A stretch of DNA of 64,000 nt from Nonomuraea maritima. GTDB lineage: Bacteria > Actinomycetota > Actinomycetes > Streptosporangiales > Streptosporangiaceae. The notes beneath the pieces were generated by a model that did no database searches, was not told where the DNA came from, and was given only the letters and a program-made list of their open reading frames with translations. Numbering within the stretch: position 1 is the stretch's first letter; every line of letters begins with the position of its first letter. Made by a program: the position numbers and the translations under genes. The DNA is taken from NCBI RefSeq assembly GCF_900100395.1, contig NZ_FNFB01000019.1:62001-126000 (forward strand), written 5' to 3'. Positions 8,949 through 17,324 of the stretch are shown here, piece by piece.

Positions 8949-9643
8949 GCCGCGCCCTCCAACGGCTCGTACCGGTAGCCGACCCCCCACACCGTCACGA
9001 TCCTGCGCGGTTCGGTCGGGTCGGGCTCGATCTTCTCCCGTAGCCGCCGTACGTGCACGGTGACCGTGGACGAGTCGCCGAACGACCAGCCCCACACCTG
9101 GTTGAGCAGCGCCGACCGGCTGAACGCCTGGCGCGGGTTGCGCATGAGGTGGGCGAGCAGGTCGAACTCCCTGGCCGTCAGCATCACCTCAGCGCCCCGC
9201 AGGCGCACCTCGTGGGCGCCGACGTCCACCACCAGGTCGCCGTCACGCAGCACCCCGGCGCCGCCGGTGACGGAGGCTCCGCGCGCCCGCCGCAGCACCG
9301 ACTGCACGCGCAGCGCCAGCTCGCGCGGGCTGAACGGCTTGGTCACGTAGTCGTCGGCCCCGGTCTCCAGCCCGACCACGCGGTCGATCTCCTCGCCGAG
9401 CGCGGTCAGCATGATCACCGGCACCGGCCAGCGTTCCCGCAGTTTCCTGCATACCTGCAGCCCGTCGATCTTGGGCAGCATCAGGTCGAGCACCATGAGG
9501 TCGGGCGGGCTCGCGAGCGCCCGGCGCAGCGCCTCGGCGCCGTCGCCCACGCACTCGACCTCGTGCCCGTCGCGCTCCAGATAGCGGGCCACGACCTCGG
9601 AGACGGTCGGGTCGTCGTCGACGACCAGGATGCGGGTGTTCAC
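8945..9643 (-). CDS. OmpR/PhoB-family response regulator
   Basis: 232 residues. The receiver domain has acidic pocket VDDDP, phospho-acceptor Asp in LMVLDLMLPKIDGL (about residue 53), Thr in IMLTALGEE and Lys in DDYVTKPFSPREL. A winged-helix DNA-binding domain follows (about 130-230: LTAREFDLLAHLMRNP, TVTVHVRRLREKIEPD, TVWGVGYR). It starts at a GTG at 9641-9643 and is the partner of the downstream histidine kinase gene. Targets are not visible. Confidence 0.94.
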   Translation of the reverse strand: MNTRILVVDDDPTVSEVVARYLERDGHEVECVGDGAEALRRALASPPDLMVLDLMLPKIDGLQVCRKLRERWPVPVIMLTALGEEIDRVVGLETGADDYVTKPFSPRELALRVQSVLRRARGASVTGGAGVLRDGDLVVDVGAHEVRLRGAEVMLTAREFDLLAHLMRNPRQAFSRSALLNQVWGWSFGDSSTVTVHVRRLREKIEPDPTEPRRIVTVWGVGYRYEPLEGAA

Positions 9644-9737
9644 CTCTTCACGGTACGGCTGAGCCCCACGAAAGGGGTGAGGACGTCATTCCTTCGTAAG
9701 CCTCGCGGATCATGACGTCAGGACGTACGGTGTCCCC

Positions 9738-9911
9738 ATGGGTAGAGTCGTGATGCTCGTCATAGGGGTCCTGCTCGGCCTCTTCGTGCTGTTCAACTTC
9801 GTCCTGCCGTTGCTGGTGGGCCTGATCAAGCTGGCGCTGATCGTCGGCGTGGTCGCTCTGCTCGTCTTCGTCGCGGTCTTCGTGCTCGGCAAGCACTCGC
9901 GCTCGCAGTGA
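9738..9911 (+). CDS. Small hydrophobic membrane protein (57 aa)
   Basis: A 57-residue open frame from the ATG at 9738 to TGA at 9909-9911. It reads as two closely spaced hydrophobic stretches (VVMLVIGVLLGLFVLFNFVL and LIKLALIVGVVALLVFVAVF) ending in a basic tail GKHSRSQ. Its stop overlaps the GTG of the next small gene (GTGA), so the two are probably co-translated. Codon use shows the usual third-position GC bias. Function unknown; the neighbour 270 bp on is a YidC paralogue. Confidence 0.6.
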   Translation: MGRVVMLVIGVLLGLFVLFNFVLPLLVGLIKLALIVGVVALLVFVAVFVLGKHSRSQ

Positions 9912-10108
9912 CGCAGTTCCTGTTCGACCCGTGGCTGCTCGGCATCACCATGCTGGCGGTCCTGCTGCTGGTCGCCTGGGCGGCCGCGCTGCTGCCCGTC
10001 CTCGGCGGAGAGCCGGCGGGCGCCCCGCTCTCCTACGCGCGCCGCGCCGCCGTCCGGCGCCGGCGCGGTCCTGACGCGGCGGGCCGGCCGCGCCCACGAG
10101 CCCCCTGA
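9908..10108 (+). CDS. Small membrane protein (66 aa) upstream of yidC
   Basis: Starts at the GTG at 9908 that overlaps the stop of the preceding 57-residue gene. The N-terminal half contains one membrane segment (LGITMLAVLLLVAWAAALLP) and the C-terminal half is basic and Arg-rich (YARRAAVRRRRGPDAAGRPR). Actinobacteria often carry a short uncharacterised membrane protein beside a YidC paralogue, and this fits. A hairpin at 10109-10141 separates it from yidC. Function unknown. Confidence 0.6.
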   Translation: MTQFLFDPWLLGITMLAVLLLVAWAAALLPVLGGEPAGAPLSYARRAAVRRRRGPDAAGRPRPRAP

Positions 10109-10141
10109 ACGAGCCCCGCTCCCGGTGTGAGTGGGGCTCGT
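10109..10141 (+). terminator. Hairpin between small membrane gene and yidC
   Basis: Perfect 9-bp arms ACGAGCCCC and GGGGCTCGT enclose a 15-base loop that can extend the stem by CTC/GAG. There is no T-run, so it is either a weak terminator or an attenuator for the yidC paralogue, which begins 40 bases later. Confidence 0.5.
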
Positions 10142-10180
10142 CGCGCGAGCCCCTTGGTCGTCCGTCCAAGGAGAGGGCTC

Positions 10181-10822
10181 ATGATCGATTCTCTTGTCAC
10201 GCTCGTCGTCGACCTGTCCGGAGGCATGGCCGCGCTCGGCATCGTGCTGTTCACGGTGGCCGTACGGCTGCTGTTGCTGCCGTTGAGCGTCCGCCAGGCG
10301 CGGGCGGTGAAGGTGCGCGAACGGCTCGCACCCAAGCTGCGCGCGCTGCGCGCACGCCACGGACGCGACCCCCAGCGCATGTCGAAGGAGCTGTCGGCGC
10401 TGTACGCCGCAGAAGGCAGCTCGCCGTTCGCCGGGATCGTCCCCTCGCTGGCGCAGGTGCCGTTCATGTGGCTGATGTACCGGGTGGCCACACACCCGAC
10501 CGCACTGGTGGGGCATGACCTGTTCGGGGCGCCACTGGGACAGCAGGTGGCGGGGCTGGTCACGCATTACGGTCTGGTCAGCGGTCCCATTTTGGTCTTC
10601 GTCGTTGTCGTCGTCATGGTCGCGGCGGTGGCGTGGTTCTCGGCCCGTCAGATCAAGGTGAGCGAGGAGCTGCCGGGGTCGGTGCGGAGAATCTCGAAGC
10701 TGCTGCCGTACGGGGCGGTGGTGGCGACCCTGGTGCTGCCGCTCGCGGCGGGGCTGTACCTGCTCGTCTCCACGGCGTGGGCCACGGGAGAGCGCGCCGT
10801 GCTGGCTAGCCGGCCTCTCTGA
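10181..10822 (+). CDS. yidC: YidC/Oxa1-family membrane protein insertase (short paralogue)
   Basis: 213 residues from the ATG at 10181, which has a strong Shine-Dalgarno AAGGAGAGG; longer starts lack one. Membrane segments lie near residues 12-35, 90-105, 125-155 and 170-195, with the family motifs VRLLLLPLSVRQARAV, LYAAEGSSPFAGIVPSLAQ and PFMWLMYRVAT. It lacks the C-terminal tail of housekeeping YidC and is not next to rpmH/rnpA, so it is probably an accessory insertase. Its last 17 bp overlap the HATPase gene on the other strand. Confidence 0.9.
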   Translation: MIDSLVTLVVDLSGGMAALGIVLFTVAVRLLLLPLSVRQARAVKVRERLAPKLRALRARHGRDPQRMSKELSALYAAEGSSPFAGIVPSLAQVPFMWLMYRVATHPTALVGHDLFGAPLGQQVAGLVTHYGLVSGPILVFVVVVVMVAAVAWFSARQIKVSEELPGSVRRISKLLPYGAVVATLVLPLAAGLYLLVSTAWATGERAVLASRPL

Positions 10823-11237
10823 GCGCCGCCACCTGCCCGTTCATCGTCGGTGCCGGGGCGGGCAGTACGGCCCACACCGTGGTCGTGTCGCCGTCGTGCC
10901 TGACCCCCCAGCTCTCGGCGACGTACTCCACGATGCCGAGCCCGCGCCCGCCGAGCGACGAGAGAGTGGGACGGCCCGCGCGCGGCTCGGTCGCCGAACC
11001 GCCGTCGCTCACCGCCACCTCGATGTGGTCCTCGCTGCGCAGCCACGCCACCCGCACCATGCCTGACGGCAGCGGATGCGCGTGCCGGAGCGCGTTGCTC
11101 AGGAGTTCGCTCACCACGAGCACGGCGTCGTCGATGGCAGTGGAGAAGACGCCACACTCCTGCAGGTCAGTGCTCAGACGCTGGCGGGCAACGGCGACGC
11201 TGGACGGCGCGTACGGCAACAGCACCACGCTTGACAC
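10806..11237 (-). CDS. HATPase_c_2 ATP-binding protein (RsbW-like anti-sigma type)
   Basis: 143 residues from the GTG at 11235-11237, chosen because GGGGAGG sits 5 bases upstream; an upstream ATG at 11333 would add 32 unconserved residues. The GHKL fold is shown by AIDDAVLVVSELLSNALRHA (N-box), EVAVSDGGS and SLGGRGLGIVEYVAESWG. Such small single-domain actinobacterial proteins act as Ser kinases/anti-sigma factors or related regulators. It follows the PAS-GAF-PAS kinase gene by 144 bp on the same strand and could be co-transcribed. Confidence 0.85.
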   Translation of the reverse strand: MSSVVLLPYAPSSVAVARQRLSTDLQECGVFSTAIDDAVLVVSELLSNALRHAHPLPSGMVRVAWLRSEDHIEVAVSDGGSATEPRAGRPTLSSLGGRGLGIVEYVAESWGVRHDGDTTTVWAVLPAPAPTMNGQVAALREAG

Positions 11238-11380
11238 ACCCACCTCCCCGTTCACCCGTGCCCCCCGCGGGAACACTCCCCGGTACGACCGAAATGCCCC
11301 GTTACTCAATCCCAGAAACCGCATCTCGATCACAGCTTGTACACATTGGACGATAGGCCAGCGGAACTGTGACCACCTCG

Positions 11381-13249
11381 TTACCGCATCGGTGTGTCGG
11401 ATCGGATAGAGGAAGTGCCACGCAGAACGAGCCGCATCCTCGTGCCACCCCCGGGTCGCGCATGAGCGCTGACGTCTCCCCCCTGTGCCCTGGCCAGACT
11501 GCGGACGATGTAGAGCCCGAGCCCCACTCCACCAAACCTTCTCCGGTCGCCGCTGTCCACCTGGACGAAGCGCTCAAAGATGCGCTCACGGTCAGGCGGT
11601 GCGATACCGACGCCCTCGTCGTCGACCACCACGACGACGTTCTCGTCCTCCAGCCAGGCCGCCACGCTGATCAGGCCGCCCTGCGGCGAGTACTTGAAGG
11701 CGTTCTCCAGCAGCTGCCCCAGCACGATGTCGGTCGCCAGCGCGTCCCCCAGCACGTACGGCAGCCCGTCGGGGACCCGCACCTCGACGCGGTGCCGGTC
11801 GGACAGCGCGGGCAGCCCCAGCGTGGCGCCCTCGATCCGCTCGGCCAGGTCGAACGCCTCGATGCGCACCTTCAGCTCGTCGGCCCCCGCCCGCGCCCCG
11901 AGCAGCAGGTGGTCCATCAGCTCGCCGAGCGAGCGCGACCGCTCGGCGATCGTCCGCACGGCCGAGCGCCGTTCGGCGTCGCTCATCTTGTCCCAGCGCG
12001 CGTCGAGCGTGCCAGCGAAGCCGCGCACGATCGTGATCGGCGTGCGCAGCTCGTGGCTGGTCGTGGCGAGGAACAGGTCCTTGGCCTCCTCCAGCTCCTT
12101 GGCCGCGGTCACGTCGCGGAAGTCGACGACCAGCTCGCCGGTCTCCTCGATCCGGGCGCCCACCACGTCGAGCCAGCGCCCGTTGGCGAGCTGGTAGGTG
12201 ACCTTCTCGCCCGCCGCCGGCACCGGGAACGGCGGCTCGCTGCCGACCACCGACTCGGCGGGCAGCCCGGTGAGCGCCGCGGCGGCCGGGTTCCACCGGA
12301 TCACGCGCGCCTCCTGGTCGAGCACGGCGATGCCGTCGGCGCTGGCGTCGAAGACGGCCCGCTCGTGCGCCCGCTGGCGTACCGCCTCCTGGTAGGCGAC
12401 GGCGTTGCGCACGGCGATGCCGGCGTGGCCCGCGAGCAGCTCCAGCAGCTCCAGCTCCAGGTGCCCGGGGGTGCTCCTGGCGAACAGCGCGTACAGGGCG
12501 CCGTACGGGCGGCCGCCGACGGCCGCGAGGCCGAGCGCGATCGTGTGCAGGCCGGGCAGGCGCGCCCACACCAGGTCGCCCAGGTCGCCCGACTGCAGCA
12601 GGACGGTCCTGCCCGTCCGTAAGAGCTTGTCCACGAGGCTCGTGCGCAGGTCGGTCGTGGTGCCCCTGAGCGTCTCCGGCAGCTGGTACGTGCTCACCAG
12701 CCGCAGCCGATCGCCCTCGATCAGCACGAACCCGCCCGCGTCTGCCCCGGTCAGCTCCGTGAGGCTGGCCGAGATCCGGTCGAGCACGGCCGGCAGCTCC
12801 AGCTCGGAGTTGACGTCGGCGACCACGTCGGTGAGACGGCGGACGAGCCTGGCCCGGCGCGCCATCCGGTGCCCGGCGAGCTCGTCGGCCCGCGCGCTGT
12901 GGTGGACGCAGACGTAGCCCGCCACGGCGCTGCCGAGGCGCAGCGAGCCGATGTCGACGCGCAGGTCGAGCACGGTGCCGTCGCGGTGGAGCCGCTTGGT
13001 GCGCAGCGACACCGGCTCGCCCGTGCGGACGCGCTCCAGCACGGCGTTGTGCTCGGCGACCAGCTCGTCAGGAACGATCGGCGCGCGCCGCCCGAGCACC
13101 TCGTGCGCCGGGTAGCCGAACATGCGCTCGGCGGCGTCGTTCCAGACCAGGACGGTCTGGTCACGGTCGAGCGCGACGACGGCGTTGGGTGAGCTGGCGA
13201 GCACCGCGCTGGCGATCTCGTCGTCACTACCGGCCCATTGGTCCCCCAC
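11381..13249 (-). CDS. PAS-GAF-PAS histidine kinase
   Basis: 622 residues from a GTG at 13247-13249; the start is uncertain since an ATG at 13393 would run into the divergent ogt gene. First PAS about residues 15-125 (SSPNAVVALDRDQTVLVWND), GAF about 150-295 (GGFVLIEGDRLRLVSTYQLP), second PAS about 310-400 (FDASADGIAVLDQEARVIRW), then H-box ATTSHELRTPITIVRG, N-box LGQLLENAFKYS and GVGLGLYIVRSLA. There are no membrane segments, so it senses a cytoplasmic cue. No response regulator is adjacent. Confidence 0.9.
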   Translation of the reverse strand: MGDQWAGSDDEIASAVLASSPNAVVALDRDQTVLVWNDAAERMFGYPAHEVLGRRAPIVPDELVAEHNAVLERVRTGEPVSLRTKRLHRDGTVLDLRVDIGSLRLGSAVAGYVCVHHSARADELAGHRMARRARLVRRLTDVVADVNSELELPAVLDRISASLTELTGADAGGFVLIEGDRLRLVSTYQLPETLRGTTTDLRTSLVDKLLRTGRTVLLQSGDLGDLVWARLPGLHTIALGLAAVGGRPYGALYALFARSTPGHLELELLELLAGHAGIAVRNAVAYQEAVRQRAHERAVFDASADGIAVLDQEARVIRWNPAAAALTGLPAESVVGSEPPFPVPAAGEKVTYQLANGRWLDVVGARIEETGELVVDFRDVTAAKELEEAKDLFLATTSHELRTPITIVRGFAGTLDARWDKMSDAERRSAVRTIAERSRSLGELMDHLLLGARAGADELKVRIEAFDLAERIEGATLGLPALSDRHRVEVRVPDGLPYVLGDALATDIVLGQLLENAFKYSPQGGLISVAAWLEDENVVVVVDDEGVGIAPPDRERIFERFVQVDSGDRRRFGGVGLGLYIVRSLARAQGGDVSAHARPGGGTRMRLVLRGTSSIRSDTPMR

Positions 13250-13346
13250 GCCTCCATAGTGCCCGTGGCGCGGCGGGTCCGTCGGGCGATCCGTCCGATA
13301 CGCTGCGGTCACGGTGATTCTCGACAGGTGAGGGAGGGTGATGAGC

Positions 13347-13916
13347 ATGTCGAGTTCCGATCTCGACGCCCTGCTGCGGGTGACCTCCAGCACCTATCGG
13401 GGCGGCTCGCCGCCCGCCATCGCGTTCGGCACCTACGACGGCGCGGTGGGCCGGCTCGTGCTGGCCGTGACCGTCAAAGGCATCGCCGCGTGCAGCTTCG
13501 AGCCGGAGAACGACGTGTTCGAGCTGGTCACCAGGCATGTGGGCGACTACATCGGCCCCGACCCGCGCCGCCTCGACCCCGTGCGCCGCGAGCTCGACGC
13601 GTACTTCTCCGGACGGCTGCGCGCCTTCGCCACCCCGGTCGACCTGTCGCTCGCCACGGCCTTCGCCCGTACGGTGCTGCAGAAGACCATGGGCGTCCCG
13701 TACGGCACCACGACGTCGCTTGAGGAGATCGGCGACAGCATCGGCCGGCCGCGCGCGCTGCGGGCGATCGGCAACGCGTTGGCCTCCAACCCCGTCTGCG
13801 TGATCGTCCCGTGTCACCGGGTGGTGCGGGCCGACGGGTCGCTCGGCGACTACGCGGGGGGCGCGGCCGCCAAGCAGCACCTGCTCAACGTCGAACGGCG
13901 GGCCTCAGCGGGCTGA
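13347..13916 (+). CDS. ogt: Methylated-DNA--protein-cysteine methyltransferase
   Basis: Suicide repair of O6-alkylguanine. The active-site motif VIVPCHRVVRADGSLGDYAGG, with acceptor Cys in PCHR, and the helix-turn-helix stretch PYGTTTSLEEIGDSIGRP are clear, preceded by the N-terminal ribonuclease-like domain. I chose the ATG at 13347, 8 bases after GGGAGGG; GTG 13338 and ATG 13341 are too close to that site. About 189 residues, normal for the family. The 3' end overlaps the CytX gene by 12 bp convergently. Confidence 0.93.
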   Translation: MSSSDLDALLRVTSSTYRGGSPPAIAFGTYDGAVGRLVLAVTVKGIAACSFEPENDVFELVTRHVGDYIGPDPRRLDPVRRELDAYFSGRLRAFATPVDLSLATAFARTVLQKTMGVPYGTTTSLEEIGDSIGRPRALRAIGNALASNPVCVIVPCHRVVRADGSLGDYAGGAAAKQHLLNVERRASAG

Positions 13917-15251
13917 GGAGCGCCGCCGCGCCGTACCGGCCAGGAGACCGATCAGGAGGGTCACGAGGGCCGCGACGACCGCGCCGCCGAGGGCGCCGTT
14001 CATCCACGGCTCACGGGTGAAGCCGATGGCGTCGCGCAGGTCCGTCCAGATCTGGTCCCAGCCGGGCAGGGTCGGGGTGGAGGTGGTCAGCCAGTACGCG
14101 ACGAAGCCGAGCGCCCACGGCACGAGCATCGACCAGCGCGAGGGCGCGTCTTCGGCGGTGTTCCACGAGCGGGAGCCGCCGAAGAGGAAGTAGTCGACGG
14201 CGAGCACCGCGAACATCGGCACGAACACCGCACCGATCACGCCGAGGAACGCGCCGTAGGAGTTGACGTCCACCACCAGGGCGATCGCCGTGGTGAGCAC
14301 GCCGATGGCGACGGAGAAGACCCGCCGGTCCACACGCGGCAGGAGGTTCTGCAGCGACATGGTGGTGGAGTAGACGTTCGCGAACGACTGGTCGGTCTCG
14401 CGCAGCGTGAGGACGGCGAAGAACAGCACGCCCAGCGGTACGGCCACGAACGGCCCGAAGACCGACGTCGAGTCTGCCGCCACCGCGTCGGCGCCCGCGA
14501 TCGCCACCGCGTACACGCCGAGCCCGAGGCAGGCGACCTGCGCCAGCGTGTACCCGCCGACCACGCCGGTGAAGGCGGCGCCGCTCGAGCGGGAGTGCCG
14601 GGCGAAGTCGGCGGCCACCGGCACCCACGACACCGACAGTGCGATCACGTAGTCGACGGCGGGGGCGAACGCCTCCCACGAGCCGCCCGTGTACGCGGGC
14701 GCGTCCGACACGAGGTGCCAGGTGAACCAGATCATCGACACGATCACGCCGATGGTGACGTACCTGCGCAGCACGCGGATCGAGCCGAGCGGCCAGATCG
14801 CGAGCGCGGTGGTGAGCACGCCCGCGAGGATGACCCACACCTGGTACGGCACCCCGCCGAACATCGCGGACGCCGCCTTGGCGATCACCCACAGCTCGAA
14901 GGCCCCCCAGCCGAGCATCTGCACGATGTTCAGGACCGTGGGGACGTACGACACCTTGGCGCCGAACAAGCCGCGCAGCAGCACCATGGCCGGGCTGCCG
15001 GTCTGGGTGCCGGGGACGGCCGCCAGGCCCACCATGGCCGTGCCGATGAGACTGCCGACCACGGTCGCGACGAGCGCGGCGGTGAGCGAGAGCGGCGCGT
15101 CGCCGAGGGGGTTGATCAGGAACAGCGCCCCGGAGAAGCCGAGGAGGCTCACCCCCAGGTTGGCCCAGAGGGCGCCCTGGTCGAGGACGCCCAGGGTCTT
15201 CGGCGGCCGCCCTTCGAGGGTGAGGGGGACTTCTTCCACGCCGTGCGTCAT
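13905..15251 (-). CDS. cytX: NCS1-family thiamine-precursor permease (CytX-like)
   Basis: 448 residues with about 12 membrane helices and NCS1 features (GALFLINPLGD, GAFELWVIAKA, SVSWVPVAADFARH, VNSYGAFLGVIGAVFVPMFAVLAVDYF). A TPP riboswitch ends 6 bases before the start codon, so the substrate is very probably hydroxymethylpyrimidine or another thiamine precursor rather than cytosine (CytX subfamily). The Shine-Dalgarno GGGAG lies inside the aptamer. tenA, which also salvages thiamine pyrimidine, lies 1.4 kb away on the same strand. Confidence 0.88.
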   Translation of the reverse strand: MTHGVEEVPLTLEGRPPKTLGVLDQGALWANLGVSLLGFSGALFLINPLGDAPLSLTAALVATVVGSLIGTAMVGLAAVPGTQTGSPAMVLLRGLFGAKVSYVPTVLNIVQMLGWGAFELWVIAKAASAMFGGVPYQVWVILAGVLTTALAIWPLGSIRVLRRYVTIGVIVSMIWFTWHLVSDAPAYTGGSWEAFAPAVDYVIALSVSWVPVAADFARHSRSSGAAFTGVVGGYTLAQVACLGLGVYAVAIAGADAVAADSTSVFGPFVAVPLGVLFFAVLTLRETDQSFANVYSTTMSLQNLLPRVDRRVFSVAIGVLTTAIALVVDVNSYGAFLGVIGAVFVPMFAVLAVDYFLFGGSRSWNTAEDAPSRWSMLVPWALGFVAYWLTTSTPTLPGWDQIWTDLRDAIGFTREPWMNGALGGAVVAALVTLLIGLLAGTARRRSSAR

Positions 15252-15255
15252 CGCA

Positions 15256-15341
15256 CACTCCCTACGCCGGCATTATCCGGACAGGTTCGTGCGGTCGGCG
15301 ACGGCACTCAGTCGCCCTCTCAGCCTGGTAGCCCCAAGCTC
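15256..15341 (-). promoter_or_regulatory. TPP (THI-box) riboswitch controlling cytX
   Basis: Read on the minus strand, the leader has the conserved CTGAGA stretch (in GGCTGAGAGGG), then ACCTGTCCGGATAATGCC and GCGTAGGGAG, which are the pyrimidine- and pyrophosphate-sensing elements of the thiamine pyrophosphate aptamer. The 3' strand of P1 contains the GGGAG ribosome binding site of cytX, pointing to translational repression by ligand. Confidence 0.92.
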
Positions 15342-15359
15342 CCGCGTTGACACGTAACG

Positions 15360-15384
15360 CAAAAACGGGTTCAACCCGCTTTTA
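15360..15384 (-). terminator. Terminator after the rhodanese gene
   Basis: On the minus strand the stem CGGGTT/AACCCG is followed by TTTTTG. It lies between the rhodanese gene and the cytX riboswitch and would stop read-through into the riboswitch. The A-run on the other side makes it symmetrical. Confidence 0.65.
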
Positions 15385-15429
15385 CCGCCCCTATGATGCC
15401 CTACTGCCTACGGGATGGCCAGAGTGGGT

Positions 15430-15753
15430 TCAGGCGACGTACGGGGGCGTGCCGCCCTCGCTCACCATCGCGCGGCCCGCGGCCTCCCACGACTGCATGC
15501 CGCCCGCGACGTTGACCGCGTCGCGGCCGAGCTGGTTGAGCCACGCGGCGACCTGGAACGACCGGCCGCCCGCCCGGCAGACCACGTAGACCGTGCGGCC
15601 GGCGGGGACCTCGTCGACCCGGCCCTGGATCTGGGTCATGGGGATGTGGACGGCCTCCGGCGCGTGCCCGGCCACCCATTCGTCCTGCTCGCGGACGTCG
15701 AGCAGGTAGGCGTCGGAGGGAAGGGCACTGGCCTCGATCTCAGGAACGGTCAT
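15430..15753 (-). CDS. Single-domain rhodanese-like sulfurtransferase
   Basis: 107 residues, one rhodanese domain: DAYLLDVREQDEWVAGHAPEA and the active-site loop VYVVCRAGGRSF with catalytic Cys near residue 65, then VAGGMQSWEAAG. It would move sulfane sulfur in the cytoplasm. The ATG at 15751-15753 gives the standard length. It lies downstream of the Fpg/Nei gene on the same strand (43-bp gap). Confidence 0.92.
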   Translation of the reverse strand: MTVPEIEASALPSDAYLLDVREQDEWVAGHAPEAVHIPMTQIQGRVDEVPAGRTVYVVCRAGGRSFQVAAWLNQLGRDAVNVAGGMQSWEAAGRAMVSEGGTPPYVA

Positions 15754-15796
15754 GCCTCCATCATCGCGGGTCGCGCGCAGTGGGCCGTACGGAAGC

Positions 15797-16675
15797 TCAC
15801 TTGAGCAGGCGCGACATGCGGCGGTCCGCGAGGGGCTTGCCGCCCGTCTGGCAGGTGGGGCAGTACTGCAGCGAGGAGTCGGCGAACGACACCTCGCGGA
15901 TGGTGTCGCCGCACACGTCGCACGGCTGCCCGGCGCGGTTGTGGACGCGCAGCCCCGACTTCTTCTCGGCCTTGAGGTCTTTGGCGGCGAGCCCGTGAGC
16001 GCGCTCGACGGCGTCGCGCAGGGTGGTGACGATGGCCTCGTGCAGGTCGGCGATCTGCTCGTCGGTGAGCGTCGCGGCGATCTTGAACGGTGACATCTTC
16101 GCCGCGTGCAGCACCTCGTCGGAGTAGGCGTTGCCGATGCCGGCGACCACCTTCTGGTCGCGCAGCAGGCCCTTGATCTGGGTGCGGTTGCCGCCGACGA
16201 TGCGCTTGAGCGCCTCGACGGTGAAGGACTCGTCGAGGGGGTCGGGGCCGAGGGCGGCGACGCCGGGGACATCGTCCGGATTTTTCGTGACATAGACGGC
16301 GAGCCGCTTCTGCGTGCCCGCCTCCGTCAGCTCGAACCCCGGCGCAAGCCCCTCCTCGTCGGGCGCCAGCCGTACGCGTACCGCCAGCGGACCCTTGCCA
16401 GGACGGACGGGCTTCGCGCCCGAGAGATCGTCGCGCCAGCGCAGCCAGCCCGCACGGGCCAGGTGGATGACCAGGTGGAGGCCGTCGCAGTCGAGGTCGA
16501 GGAACTTGCCGTGGCGCGTCACCCCGGTGACGGTCAGCCCGCCGAGCGCGGTGACCGGCGGGTCGAACGTCTTGAGCGCCTGGATCGCGACCACGTCGAC
16601 GCCCAGGATCGTGCGGCCCACCGCCCGCTCGCGCAGGAAACCGGTGAGCGACTCAACTTCGGGAAGCTCCGGCAT
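15797..16675 (-). CDS. Fpg/Nei-family DNA glycosylase
   Basis: 292 residues beginning MPELPEVESL, where Pro2 is the catalytic residue and Glu3 its partner in this family. It continues with HLARAGWLRW, the H2TH region VVAGIGNAYSDEVLHAAKMSP and a C-terminal zinc finger CDVCGD...YCPTC (Cys-x2-Cys, 16-residue spacer, Cys-x2-Cys). Removes oxidised bases and nicks the strand. The substrate preference (formamidopyrimidine or endonuclease VIII type) cannot be read with certainty. Confidence 0.93.
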   Translation of the reverse strand: MPELPEVESLTGFLRERAVGRTILGVDVVAIQALKTFDPPVTALGGLTVTGVTRHGKFLDLDCDGLHLVIHLARAGWLRWRDDLSGAKPVRPGKGPLAVRVRLAPDEEGLAPGFELTEAGTQKRLAVYVTKNPDDVPGVAALGPDPLDESFTVEALKRIVGGNRTQIKGLLRDQKVVAGIGNAYSDEVLHAAKMSPFKIAATLTDEQIADLHEAIVTTLRDAVERAHGLAAKDLKAEKKSGLRVHNRAGQPCDVCGDTIREVSFADSSLQYCPTCQTGGKPLADRRMSRLLK

Positions 16676-16692
16676 GCCCCCAGAGTACGGTC

Positions 16693-17301
16693 CTAGCGGG
16701 GCACGTCCCAGAAGGCCAGCTCGTGCGCCATGCCCTCGGTGAACAGCGCCTCGGCCCGCGCCGGGTCCGGGTCGGCCTCGTCGATCATCTGCGCGATCCG
16801 CGCGGCGAGCGCCGCGAACCCCGGGTCGGCGTACGTGTCCACCCAGGCGCGGTAGCGCGGCTCGGCGGGCGGGTTCTCGGCCAGGATCCGTCCCAGCTGC
16901 GAATAGCCCCACATGCACGGGTACAGCGCCGCCAGCCCCTCCCCGTACGTCGCCGCCGATTCCAGCAGGAACGACGTGTACGCCGCGCACGCCGGCCCCT
17001 TCCTCGCCCCCTCCAGGTCGGCGCCGAACTCGGCCGACATCCCGCGGTGCAGGTCCAGCTCGTCGTGGTACGTGGCGTGCGCCAGGTCAACCAGGTCGCC
17101 CACGTGGGCGTCCGGCGCCTGCCAGGCCAGCCGCGCGAACACGCGCACGTAGTCGAGCAGGAACAGGTAGTCCTGCTCCAGCCACGAGCGGAACACCGGC
17201 TCCGGCAGGTCACCGCGGGCGATCCCGGCGACCGTCGGGTGGTCGAGCTGGGCCTGGAGGAGCGGGCGCCCGACCGCGTGCAACTTCTCCGCAATGCTCA
17301 T
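16693..17301 (-). CDS. tenA: TenA-family thiaminase II / aminopyrimidine aminohydrolase
   Basis: 202 residues of the all-helical TenA fold. The active-site Cys is retained in LYPCMWGYSQLG (the TenA_C class), with YLFLLDYVRVFARLAWQAP and the C-terminal EGMAHELAFWDV supplying the conserved Tyr and Glu positions. It hydrolyses degraded thiamine pyrimidines for salvage. Only 23 bp separate its start from the divergent GPP34 gene. Together with the riboswitch-controlled CytX it suggests pyrimidine salvage for thiamine. Confidence 0.92.
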   Translation of the reverse strand: MSIAEKLHAVGRPLLQAQLDHPTVAGIARGDLPEPVFRSWLEQDYLFLLDYVRVFARLAWQAPDAHVGDLVDLAHATYHDELDLHRGMSAEFGADLEGARKGPACAAYTSFLLESAATYGEGLAALYPCMWGYSQLGRILAENPPAEPRYRAWVDTYADPGFAALAARIAQMIDEADPDPARAEALFTEGMAHELAFWDVPR

Positions 17302-17324
17302 GTCTGGGAGGTTAGTGTCGAAGC

